Shown: piece after piece, positions 46,901-57,668 of the stretch
Position numbering within the stretch: position 1 is the first letter of the stretch
Layout of the letters: each line of letters begins with the position of its first letter
Source of the DNA: Symsagittifera roscoffensis
Lineage: Eukaryota; Xenacoelomorpha; Acoela; Convolutidae
Reading direction: 5' to 3'
DNA: 64,000 nt
Assembly: GCF_963678635.1 (NCBI RefSeq)
Contig: NC_087069.1
Coordinates: 56,460,061-56,524,060 of the forward strand
The notes under the pieces: model-generated
The model's input: only the letters and a program-made list of their open reading frames with translations
What the model was told of the DNA's origin: nothing
Database searches by the model: none
Made by a program: the position numbers and the translations under genes

Positions 46901-49900
46901 AGCTGCAAAGTTTTTTAAAAATCAGCGGTTGTTTTTCTCGTTCATAAAATGTGTATCGCACTTTGTCTATTTTTGCGTCGTGTGCAGATGTCTAGACAAG
47001 GGCGGTTCCTGGAGGGGGGGTACGTGGAGGTGGGAGGGTCGGTACATTGCTTAGGACGTGGAAGTGGGGGCATGATGGGGTAATTAATAGTGGGAAGTGT
47101 GCGAAGGGACTGGAAAAATGACTGGAAATTATGTTGTCGAATTTTGCTATGATAATCGATGTCCACAAATATCCATTTTAATTGATATTTATCCTTGAAA
47201 CTTTGGTGCGGGTAAACTAGTTTGTGTATATTTTTCGCTTATTTTTCTTTTTAATTGCTAAATGCTAAATGGCGTTTACTTACTTCGTGAGCATTTCAAC
47301 CGTCAATGTTTTCTAAAATAACGTCTGAGTTATAAAACGTGTATCGCACACTCTGTTTTCCCGTTGTGTGCAGATGTCTAGACGATCTCGCTTCTTAAAA
47401 GGGGGGGTACGAGGAGGGGGTAGGTGGGCGAAGAGGGTACGTGGGGGGTGGGAGGGTCGGTACGTTGTTTTAGGACATGGGCGTGGGGGCATTTTTATCT
47501 GCTAAACTCTAATTGGTGTTTACTTACTTCTCCAGCATTTCCATGGTCATTGTTTTCTTAAATAATGTCTGAGATAAGATTTCGAAGTGATACTGTTCGT
47601 TAAAATATTCAATTCTGTTAGCATTACTTGCTAGTATTTATTTTTTGTCTAGTGCTTTTTTAATGTTCAGCTATAATTTACCTTAGCTTACTTTTGGGTA
47701 ACTTGTTTGTGTGAGATGCAAATAATTTTTAAAAACAACTGTTGTTCTCGTTCATTGGCGTGGACGCATGTTGGAGTAGTTAGTAGTGGGAAGTGGGAGG
47801 ATAGACTGGAAATTATTTTTTCGAAATTTGTCATGATAATCAATTATATAGACAACAGTTTTGACCACAAATGTCCCTTAAAATCGGTTTCTTTTCCATG
47901 AAACGAAACCTCGGTGTGGGTATATTAGCTAGCGTTGAGTTTCTGCCTACTGTCATTTTTAATTGCTAAATGATAATTGGCGTTTACTTTCTGCGTGAGC
48001 ATTTCAACCGTCAATGTTTTCTAAAATAACGTCTGAGATAAAATTTCGAAATGATACTGTTCGTTAACGTATCGAATTCTGTTAGCATTATTTGCTAACA
48101 CTTACCTTTTCTCCATCGGTTGTATTTAATGTTAAGCTAAAATGTACCGTAGCTGATCTTTCCGTATCTGTTTTTGTGAGCTGTAATCAAACTTGAAAAA
48201 CATAAAAACATAGCGGTTATTCTAGTTCATAAAGCGTGCACTCTGTTTGTTTTTCGCGTTGTGTGCAGATGCCTAGACGATCTCGCTTCATAAAACGGGG
48301 GGGGGGGGGGGGGTAGGTACGTGGAGAGGGCGGAGGGTCGGTACGTCGCTTAGAACGTGGATGTGGGGGCAAGATGGGTTAGTGAGGTAGTGAGTAGTGT
48401 GGAGATGGGAGTGGGGAGTGGAAATTTCGTGAAAAAAACTGGTCAAAAATGCCTTATTTGGGCACTTTTTGGAAAGTTACTAGATTTTGGCCTCTTCAAA
48501 GTTACTATATTTTGGCCGCTTTTGAATGAAAGTGTTTTGTTCGAGCTTTTTCAAAAAATTGCAAAATTTAGAATAATTAGCTACAAAATTTAATCCATTT
48601 CCTTGATTTTATGTTTAAAGAAATAGTCCATTTTATCGAAAACAAAAAAGGATTATTATCGATAATAATGATTTTTATTGAAAGTTTCTTTCTCGACAAT
48701 AATCGATTGAAAAACCGTTATCTTGTCTAAACTTGCCATATGATAATCGATTATATGGACAACATTTTTGTCCATAAATATCCATTATAATCGATTTTCA
48801 TCGAAAAAAATTTTTGCGGGTCAATTTGCTAATTATGATTTTCTGCTTACTGTCCTTTTTAATTGCTAAATGCTAATTGGCCTTTACTTACTTCGTGAGA
48901 ATTTCAATCGTCAGTGTTTTCTAAATTAACGTCTGAGATAAAATTCGAAATGATATGATACTGTTGGTTAAAATATTGAATTCTGTCAGAATTGTTCGCT
49001 AACTTTTTTTTCTACGACGGTTGTATTTAATATTCAGCTAAAAATTACCTTAGCTTACTTTTCCGTAACTTGTTCGCATGAGCTGCAAATAATTTTGAAA
49101 TCAGCGGTTGTTCTTCTCGTTCATGAAACGCGCTTTGTTTATTTTCGCGTTATGTGCAATTGTCTAGACGATTTCGCTTCTTCAAATGGGGGGGGGGGTT
49201 TAATGGGGGCGGTACGTGGGGGGGTAGGGTCAGTACGTTGTTTAGGACGTGGGCGTGGGGGCATGTTGGAGTAGTTAAGAGTGGGAAGTGGGAGGAGAGA
49301 CTGGAAATTATTTTGTCGAAATTTGTCATGATAAACAATTATATAGACAACAGTTTTGACCACAAATATCCCTTGCAATCTGTTTTTTTTCCATGAAACG
49401 AAAATTCGGTGTGGGTATATTAGCTAGCGTTGAGTTTCTGCCTACTGTCATTTTTAATTGCTAAATGCTAAATGGCGTTTACTTACTTCGTGAGCATTTC
49501 AATCGTCAGTGTTTTCTAAATTAATGTCTGAGATAAATTTTTGATATGATACTGTTGGTTAAAATATTGAATTCTTTCAGAATTGTTTGCTAAGTTTTGT
49601 TTTCTACGGCGGTTGTTATTCTCGTTCATGAAACGTGTATCGCGCTTTGTTTATTTTCGCGTTATGTCTAGACGATTTCGCTTCTTCAAATGGGGGAGGG
49701 GCGGTACGTGGATGGGAGTACGTGGGATGACACGTGTGGGGAGAAGTACGTGGGGTGTGGTCGGAAGGTCGTTTAGGACGTGGGCGTGGAGGCATGATGG
49801 GGTAGTGAGAGGTGGGAGTGGTGACTAGAAAATTGTGAAAAACTAGAAAGTATGTTGAAGTTTTTTAAAAATGCACTCTTTGTTTTCTCGTTGTGTGCAG

Positions 49901-50126
49901 ATGTCTAGACGATCTCGCTTCTTAAAAGGAGGGGGGGGGGGGTACGAGGAGGGGGTAGGTGGGCGAAGGGCATACGTGGGGGTAGGAAGGTCGGTACGTT
50001 GCTTAGGACGTGGGCGTGGGGGTTTTTTTAACTGCTATTTTCTAATTGGTGTCTACTTATTTCTCCAGCATTTCCATGATCATTGTTTTCTTAAATAATG
50101 TCTGAGATAAGATTTCGAAGTGATAC
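43970..50126 (+). repeat. G-rich tandem array, left arm
   Basis: Diverged monomers, all in the same orientation, with period from ~230 to ~900 bp because of internal deletions. Monomer order: 'gttctcgttcataaaacgtg', 'gtgcagatgtctagacgat', a G-run of 7-17, 'ggtcggtacgttgcttagga' plus 'cgtgggcgtgggggcatgat', 'gggactggaaatt', 'gataatcgattatatagac', 'cttcggtgcgggtaaatt', 'attgctaaatgctaattgg', 'gcatttcaatcgtcaatg'. The TCTAGACGAT mark lies near 44937, 45173, 45776, 46991, 47376, 48272, 49163, 49670 and 49904. ORFs here are repeat by-products. Confidence 0.9.
46300..46499. other. Assembly gap (200 N)
   Basis: Placeholder gap within the G-rich array, at the place where the next monomer's G-run would be expected. 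Confidence 0.98.
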
Positions 50127-50274
50127 TGTTTCCTCTTAATGATTTTCGATAATTATTGAAGGAAAAATATATATAAATTGAACAATCGTGTTCTCAATCG
50201 AGATACATACAGCCAATCTACAGACCGACGATATACTCGACCGACCCACCACAGACCGAACACAGGTGGAAACA
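50127..50274 (+). repeat. 5' LTR of BEL/Pao element (148 bp)
   Basis: Matches 57494-57668 almost base for base outside a short AT run. It contains 'gagatacatacagccaatct' and 'ccgaacacaggtggaaaca'. Very short for a BEL/Pao LTR. Confidence 0.93.
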
Positions 50275-50294
50275 TGGTCCGCCGACAATCGACG
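50275..50294 (+). promoter_or_regulatory. Putative tRNA primer-binding site
   Basis: TGGTCCGCCGACAATC starts at the first base after the LTR, as expected for a site pairing with a tRNA 3' CCA end. The tRNA species was not identified. Confidence 0.55.
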
Positions 50295-51095
50295 ACAAAC
50301 CAGACGAAACCCTTGACGACTCAGTTTTTCGTGAGTGAGAAGTACCTCAGTGAAAAGTGATTGTGCAATTTCACGAAGGTGTATGCAGCAGCTACCTGCA
50401 AGTGACACAGGAATCTCCCCAACCGTTTTTGATGGCCGAAGTTGACAAAAAAAACTATTGTAAGACGTAACTTTTCAGTTTAGTTTCTTCATAAACCAGA
50501 GCTTTAATTGTTTTACGATCCTTTAAAGTTTTTTATTGTGACCAATCAAATCCATTCAGTGTGCTAAAATGTTGATTTCATTATGTTTACCGTGCTTTTG
50601 CCAATAGTCTAACCCGAACACCCCACCCAGAAAATCCGAAATTCAAAAAAAAAAATCAAAAAAATTTGACTAAAAGTTAAAATTTTGGTTTCATTTGCTA
50701 GTTTATAGTTAGTAGTCGCTAACTCAAACCCGAACCCACCGTTCCGATCCGTTAGAAAAAAAAATTTTGTGAAAATTTTTGAGAAAATTTTCGCTAAAAA
50801 TTGAAAAATCCGAAATCGACCCAAAATCGTCTAATTTTGGTACTAAACTGACGTAGACGATAAGAAAAAAAAATTTCGAAAAAAAAAATTTTTGTCATTT
50901 TTTTTGCGAAAAAAAACAGCCCGGCAAACGTAAGCACTGCGAAATTACGCAGTGTACAGAACCCTTAGCACTATATCAAGTCAATCCCTTTGAGTTTTTG
51001 CAACTTCGGTTGTTTCTGAGCAGGTTTGAGATTCTCAAAATCCGGTTGACTTGGTTCCCCCCAGATTTTTTTTATCGTGCCGAATGCCGTCGTAA
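50275..51095 (+). other. BEL/Pao leader, noncoding
   Basis: AT-rich leader with A-runs near 50640-50900. The block around 51000-51030 ('gcaacttcggttgtttctga', then 'gcaggtttgag') recurs at about 51834-51858 ahead of gag; both resemble 3' splice sites. Confidence 0.5.
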
Positions 51096-51539
51096 ATGTA
51101 TATATTAGCCGCTAGCTCCCTCTCTCGTGCTCATAAAATGCTACGTATAGCCGAGCAAAACCGTATATCGCAATACTGTTATGCCCTTGGTGGTTTAAGT
51201 CTCAACCACAAGTACCAATCAAAACGTGCCCAAACTTTTTTAGACGGCGAATTAACCCATAGAAATGATATAATAATCTGGCACGACCTGATCAACAATT
51301 CAATCAGCAAGCACAATAGTAACAACGATACAGCACTCACGGAATTCAAACTGCGCAACATTCTGCTTTATTACAAAAGTAATATTGCTGCAATTGTATA
51401 TTGTCAACGAGTCGACACTCCTAATATCCACGATTTTCTTTGCTCAACGAGCATTTTAATTTTAAGCGTGACTGGCGACTTAATCTCTAAGCGTAAGCAG
51501 AAAGACACTCGCTTAATTCCAAATTCACCAAGAAACTGA
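51096..51539 (+). CDS. Accessory ORF of unknown function in BEL/Pao leader
   Basis: An intact 147-codon frame from ATG to stop, between the 5' LTR leader and gag, in the sense orientation. It is not part of the gag-pol frame and I do not recognise the family. Visible features are ALGGLSLNHKYQSK, then DIIIWHDLINNSISKH, then IAAIVYCQRVDTPNI. The WHDxxNNS pattern is weakly reminiscent of the Asn block of SGNH-type esterases, which occur in some other retroelements, but no Gly-Asp-Ser nucleophile block is seen. The codon frame is unbroken although gag and pol around it are damaged. There is no signal peptide or membrane segment. Confidence 0.6.
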   Translation: MYILAASSLSRAHKMLRIAEQNRISQYCYALGGLSLNHKYQSKRAQTFLDGELTHRNDIIIWHDLINNSISKHNSNNDTALTEFKLRNILLYYKSNIAAIVYCQRVDTPNIHDFLCSTSILILSVTGDLISKRKQKDTRLIPNSPRN

Positions 51540-51941
51540 CCTTGAACTAAAGTCTTTCTCGATAGTCCGAAGTAATACGGCAAACTTAAGAAATAAAGAA
51601 CAAAAAAAGCGACCCTCTCAAAAAAAGCGTCGTGCCGAACGCAACCGCCGCCTAGCTGTCGACTCTGCTGCAATGAACCTTTGATATTCTTTGTAGTGTC
51701 AACGTATTTCAGTTTGTAATTTAATTCTAAATTACTGTTTTCATTTTTTTTTAATTTCCGCTCGCTCTAAATCGTATGGGTGAACTTCCCCACCCCCCTT
51801 TGTAAAGTAAAGTGTGACAATCTTTATTGCAACTCCGGTTTTTTCTGAGCAGGTGTGAAGAGTGACATCACACGTGACTTTTTAATCCCCTTTTTTCGAT
51901 AGTTCACAACCGCCCGCTTTTCCTTTACTTAAAGCTAAGTC

Positions 51942-53419
51942 ATGACAGATAAGCAAGCTCAGCAGCTGTCTAGGTGTTTTGACGGACGTAGGAAATATGA
52001 GAAGGAATTTTATAGGTTCTATTCAGATCTGAAAGACTCACTCTTAGCAAAGGTAAGGACAGTCAAAGTTGAAAGGTCTATCCAGCAGTGCCAAATAGCA
52101 ATAGAAAACGCAATAAGGAAAAACGACGACCTTCGCATTCTTGCTCAAAAAACGCTAGAACCTAGTAGTGCTCTCGCTGATCTTGACACTTGGTTGATCA
52201 GCATTACTTGCGCTCGAGATGAAATGCTGGAATTTTCAATTAAGCACTTGGAAATGGCGAAAACTTTGTTTCCAGAGACTGGAGATGCTGACCCGCAAGC
52301 ATCGCGAGCTGCTTCAACTGTCAGCCGGTCCACCCGATATAATTCCCTGCACTCTAGAGCGTCTTCAATGACTTCCAGTCAGCGCAAACGCGAATTCGAA
52401 ATAGCAAAATTGCGACGTCTTGAAATCGAGCGACAAAATGAAACAGGTATCCGCCTAAAAGAAAAAGAAAACGAATTGGCTCTTGAGACACTTGTTGAGG
52501 AGAACAAACGAAAGCTCAATGAGGCCAAAATCCTCAAATAATAATACGTTTATATCTGGACAAACTTTATAATTCACCGCCCGTTAAGATGCATAGTTCC
52601 GATAGCATCATAAGTTTTGCATCCATGATAGCAAGCATAGTTGGAGTGTTCAAATCTTTACATTACAACGCAGACCTTGAAAGTGCAACACTTCTCGATA
52701 AAGCAATAGAGAAGCTGCCACCTAATATGAAAGAGTCTTGGTCGTTCCACACCATAAAACGGAGTTTGTATGCTCCGTCTTTTATTGATTTCAATCATTG
52801 GCTGGAAGATAAAGCTGAAGCGCATGAACGTATGCGTCCTTCATCAAATTACAATAGAAATCAGGATAATTCGGTTCGGACAAAAACCAATGTTAAAATG
52901 TTTGCCGCAAACTCGCAAGCTAAGCTTGACGCAAATATTCAATATAGTTCATGTTTAGTTTGTAAAGGCAAGCATTCATTTTTTAAATGTAGTGTTTTTA
53001 AAGAAAAAACTCCAACACAGCGTGCTAAATTTTGCGCTGAGAATAAGCTTTGCTTTTCTTGTTTTCAAGGAAATCACATGTTTAGGAAATGTCCCAAGTT
53101 CAAAATTTGTCCTAAACCACAGTGCAAGAGCACTCATAATGTGTTACTGCACGGCGCAGAACGCGTTTTCCCTACAAATAACCAATCTGGTTATGCACCG
53201 GACACAACTGCAGCCAATCCCGCAGTTCAAACTCCATTTAGACCCACGACGCAAAACAATACTTGTGGGCCATCCCGTATGAATCTAAAAGGACTGATGC
53301 CACTTATAAATCTCACATTATCATCAAAAGACTCTGAAACCACCGCACTTGGTTTATGTGACACAGCTTGCAGTCACTCTTGTATTTCACCTGAACTCGC
53401 TCGCTTGTATTTCACCTGA
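51942..53419 (+). pseudogene. BEL/Pao gag, internally deleted
   Basis: The N-terminal frame (51942-52541, 199 codons) ends in a charged coiled-coil-like segment (SSQRKREFEIAKLRRLEIER). After a stop, a different frame (52560-53419) carries the C-terminal part: LESATLLDKAIEKLPPNMKE and Cys-rich knuckles with CLVCKGKHSFFKC and CFSCFQGNHMFRKC. The central capsid-like domain normally between these (the segment with LPxFxGdpxxWxxF) is missing, so several hundred bases appear deleted at about 52541-52565. A 25-bp tandem duplication at 53379-53428 then breaks the frame inside the protease (CDTACSHSCISPELARL). Confidence 0.85.
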
Positions 53420-53428
53420 ACTCGCTAG
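53379..53428 (+). repeat. 25-bp tandem duplication, frameshifting
   Basis: 'cttgtatttcacctgaactc' occurs at 53379 and 53404. 25 is not a multiple of three, so the duplication shifts the frame at the protease. Confidence 0.95.
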
Positions 53429-56400
53429 ACTCAATCTGACAGGTAGGAAAATTGATTTGACTGTCAATGGTGCCAATTGTTCCGAAGATATTACTTCAGA
53501 ACAAGTTGATTTGAACGTTTCTTCTGAATTTGATCCAGATATTTCGTTCACCGTTTGTGCATATGTAAAAAACATTATTTACATAGGTTCAGATATAATT
53601 AACGTTCGTAGGTTGCAAGAGAAATACTCTCACTTGGAACCAATTGATTCAGTCGAATTTCGGTACGCTTATGTCGAAATGATTTTAGGTCAAGATGTTT
53701 ATGAATACATTTGTCCTCTGGAATACTGCCAGGATAAAAGCCAAAAATCACCTTTCGCCGTTCGCCTCCCAATTGGATGGCTCTTAAGTGGTCCACTCCC
53801 TGCCTCCACCGGCCTGATCTCAACTCGCTTGCATTGTAACATCGAAGATGTAAGTTTGGTAGAGCAGGTCAAATCTTGGTACGAACTTGAATCATAATGT
53901 ACGTATAAACAAGTAGATGCCCGATCGTCAGACGATAAAAGGGCGAATAAAATTTTAGCAGCATCAACTTTACATGATGGTGATAGATACGCCGTTGGGA
54001 TGCTTTGGGCCGAAGACCACTCACAGTTGCCCAACAACTACACATCCGCCTTAGCACAACTTAAATCTTTGGAAAAACGTTTAGACAAAGACACAAACCA
54101 GAGGGCTTTATACGCAAAAAACATTCAAGAAGATTTTGACAAAGGTTACGTCATCAAAGTGAATACACATGACTGCACAAATCGTTCCGCTAGGGAATGG
54201 TATCTTCCTCATCACCCCGTGATTAATCCAAATAAACCCGGAAAATTCCGCCGCGTCCTAAATGGTGCAGCCAAATTTCATGGATCGTCACTTAATAAAG
54301 CTCTTTTGGTTGGCCCAGATTTGCTTCAGAATCTGCTGGTCGTCCTAATGAGATTCCGTCAACATCAACATGCTGTATCAGCTGATATTGAAGGCATGTT
54401 CCTTCAGGTTGGTGTTCTCCCAATCGACCAACTGTCACTTCGTTTTCTGTGGCGGGAGGATCCCACAACCGATGTGGTAACGTATCAATACACGCGACAC
54501 ATTTTCGGAGCTCGTGACTTGCCCACATGTGCTAATTTTGCTCTTCAAAAGACAGCTCACGACAATCAAGTCTTGTTCCCCGACGCAGCGTCAGCCGTGA
54601 TGCAAAAATTCTATATGGACGATTATCTTGATTCGTTTCCCGAACCTGAACAGGCATTAAAATTAAGTAAGGACCTTGTAGAACTACTTAAGTTAGGAGG
54701 ATTTAAGTTGACAAAATTCGTGAGCAATGTCAAAGAGATTCAGAAAAAGTTATGTACGTCAAGCCACAATTTAAGTCAAGTTAAGGAGATTCTAAGTAGT
54801 GAAGGTCAAGAATCGTATGTTCTAGGTTTGAAATGGGATCACGTTCTCGATACATTGGTAGTTAGTCGAGGTGTAAACAGAGAACTGAAGGATACTGTTA
54901 CCCAACGTGCAGTTCTAAGTTTTGTCTCTTCAGTTTTCGACCCTATTGGGTTAGTCGCTCCGTACACTGTCAGAGCCCGACTACTTCTTAAAGAGATTTG
55001 GAGAATCAGTGGTCAACAATGGGATAACCCACTTCCTTTGGACTTGAATGCCAAATTCCTCGAATGGCGGTCTGGTCTACCCATCCTGGGTCAACTGATC
55101 ATACCGAGATGCTACTTTCCATCCGCAGTTGACAAAATTGAACTCCATATGTTTGGTGACAGTTCACAGGAAGTCTTCTGTGCAGTTGGATTTCTCTGTG
55201 CGCGCATTATTGATACACATGAGACAAAACTCGCCTTAATTTTGGGTAAAGCCCGCGTAGCACCAATGAAGGCTATTTCCATCCCAAAATTAGAGCTGCA
55301 AGCTTCTTTGCTTGCTACACGCCTCAAAATAGATATCATGAAAGCACTTTCGATCCCTATAAATGATGTCTTTATGTGGACTGACAGCACCACTGTGCTA
55401 CAATGGCTCCATTCGACTGCAAAGCAGCCAGTATTCGTCGCTAATCGAGTAGGCGAAATACTGGAAGTTACCACTGTCGACGAATGATATCACGTAGATA
55501 CTGAAAACAACCCAGCTGATACTAGTACTCGAGGTATTGCCGCTGATTGGCCCTTTCGACCAAATGTCGATGTGATTACAGAAATATAATTAAAAGGTCA
55601 TATCGATGATGTCATCGTTACTGCCACTAATTCTGTAATCAATCCGTCAGTCCCTGAACCCGTCATTAAATGGAAACGTTACAGCTCGTTTCTCAATTTA
55701 TTGCGCGTAGTAGCATTCATCCTTCGATTAAATCCTAAATTTAATCATTTCCGTGGAACAATCGCTAATATCGTTAAACCGTCTGAGATAGATAATTCTC
55801 AACGAATGTTGTTTCTTCTTTCTCAAAAAGAAGCGTTCCCTTCAGAGTTCAAATTATTGAGTTCTGAGAAATATGTTAAGAATGTAAGCCCCATTGCAAC
55901 TCTCTCCCCATTCATTGACCCCGATGGACTTCTTAGATCCATAGGACGCATTAGTCGTCTCTCTGAACTCGAATTTAAAAATAAATATCCCATCATACTT
56001 GATGGCCGTCATCCATTAGTCAAATTGTTTGTGGCTCATCAACACAACAAACATGAGCATCAGTCTATTGACTACCTACGATCTGTCATCCAGATAGAAT
56101 ATGCAATCTTAAAATTAAGATCATTGCTCCGTAACATTGAACTTAATTGTAAAAACTGCCGAAAGCGAGAGTTGAAAACCATCACCCCTTTCATGTTTGA
56201 TCTGCCAATTGAGCGTCTTGGATATCGCCAAGCGCCCTTCAACAATTGCGGAGTCGATTACTTCGGACCGTTTCACGTAACAATCCGTAGGAGTTCGGAG
56301 AAACGTTGGGCGTTTTTTGTTCACTTGTTTGACCACTAGATCCATCCATATTGAAGTCGTACCATCAATGGATTCAAGCTCCTGTGTCATGGGAGTAGAA

Positions 56401-57150
56401 CGATTCATCGCTAGACGAGGCACTCCATCGAAAATTTGGTCCGATAATGGTACAAACTTTGTCGGTGCAGAGAAAGAGCTTCTTCTGTGTACTCGAGCAT
56501 GGAATGATCTTGCGCCCGCTCTCCTTGTCCACAAAGGCATCTAATGGAAGTATAACCCACCATCTTCGCCACATCATGGTGGCTCTTGGGAACGTCTTGT
56601 ACGTAGTTGCAAGAGAGTTTTCTACTCCATCCTCACACCCCGTAAATTAACCGACGAGGTACTCCAGACCACATTTTGTCTGATGGAACAGTCCCTCAAT
56701 GCGCGTCGACTTACAGCGGTAAGCAGTGAACCGAATGAGATTGAGGCTTTAACGCCAAATCAATTCTTGATAGGCCAGCGCTCAGTTAGTTTCCCGTCGA
56801 TTGCGACGGACGAACATTTTGATCATCGAAAGCGTTATCTTCGCGCACAAGGATACGGTAACGCCATCTGGACTAGATGGCTACGCGAGTACGTTCCGAC
56901 TCTCAACAAACGCCGTAAATGGCACACACCTACCGAACAAGAACTCAAAGCCGGAGATCTTGTTTGGATCATCGAGGATAGTAGCCCGCGTGGTTACTAC
57001 CCTCTCGCTCGCGTCAAAACGCTTAACTATGGCAAAGACGCTACCGCCCGTTCCGCACTCCTTAAAAACGCAACAGGAGATTTAACCCGACCTCTTGTTA
57101 AACTCGCCCCAGTTCTCGCTCCGTTGGGGCCCGAGGATGTTCAAGATTGA
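53404..57150 (+). pseudogene. BEL/Pao pol (PR-RT-RH-IN), broken
   Basis: Frame 53404-55584 covers the protease end, reverse transcriptase (SADIEGMFLQVGV, catalytic YMDDYLDS near 54610) and RNase H (HMFGDSSQEVF near 55150, TDSTTVLQWL near 55385). In-frame stops sit at about 53895, 55485 and 55587. Integrase follows from 55701: zinc-binding H..H/C..C at 56030-56160, the core motif FNNCGVDYFGPF, then a frameshift near 56335. The next frame carries RRGTPSKIWSDNGTNF and, after one stop near 56542, SPHHGGSWERLVRS. The C-terminal domain (AGDLVWIIEDSSPRGYYP) ends at 57150. Order and motifs are diagnostic of BEL/Pao. Confidence 0.9.
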
Positions 57151-57169
57151 ATTTAAAATGAAAGCATAT

Positions 57170-57455
57170 CAAGACCAGCTAGTCTAGCGGTAACGTACTT
57201 GACCTGAAACCGAAAGGTCGCCAGCTCGAATCCCGGTCATTCCAAGTATTTTACTGGTAAAAAACTTGGAATACACTTGATTTGAACCGGATAAAAAATG
57301 TTCCTAAGTTAAACTTGTTTTTAAATGATGTTCTGGACATGAATTTAATTAGACTTTGGCCAGAATTGACTTCTAACTTCTGGCAAGCGTGAAAATCCCC
57401 ACTTATTGGCAAAAGTAGTGACAATAAAGTCGCTTTCGATTTCGACTTCGTTTAA
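57170..57455 (+). mobile_element. tRNA-derived SINE-like insertion inside the BEL/Pao element
   Basis: The head at 57176-57246 has the A-box-like 'tagtctagcggtaacg', an anticodon-like arm and the B box 'agctcgaatccc'. A body follows, and a tail with 'gacaataaagtcgctttcga' and 'tttcgacttcg'. It lies between the pol stop and the 3' LTR, where a polypurine tract would be expected. Confidence 0.6.
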
Positions 57456-57493
57456 AACTTGATAATTTTGTTCCGAAACAGATATTATTCCGT

Positions 57494-57536
57494 TGTTTCC
57501 TCTTAATGATTTTCGATAATTACTGAAGGAAAAAAA

Positions 57537-57572
<36 letters not shown>

Positions 57573-57668
57573 TGAACAACCGTGTTCTCAATCGAGATAC
57601 ATACAGCCAATCTACAGACCGACGATATACTCGATCGACCCACCACAGACCGAACACAGGTGGAAACA
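57494..57668 (+). repeat. 3' LTR of BEL/Pao element (175 bp)
   Basis: Longer than the 5' copy only because an (AT)n run has expanded (57537-57571). Otherwise only a few substitutions separate the two LTRs, which argues for recent insertion. Confidence 0.93.

Larger units (their letters stand above)
50127..57668 (+). mobile_element. BEL/Pao LTR retrotransposon, inactivated
   Basis: A 7.5-kb plus-strand element inserted in the G-rich array. The LTRs begin TGTTTCC and end GGAAACA, a 7-bp terminal inverted repeat. TGGTCCGCCGAC directly follows the 5' LTR as a likely primer-binding site. Internal order: leader, accessory ORF, gag with zinc knuckles, protease, reverse transcriptase, RNase H, integrase and the C-terminal domain typical of BEL/Pao. 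At least three in-frame stops, a frameshift and a gag deletion make it non-functional. The flanks ('tgatac' and 'ttagta') show no target-site duplication. Confidence 0.92.

Noticed and set aside
57176-57246. Functional tRNA gene
   Set aside because: A and B boxes are present, but T-stem pairing is poor and the sequence continues into a SINE-like body and tail.
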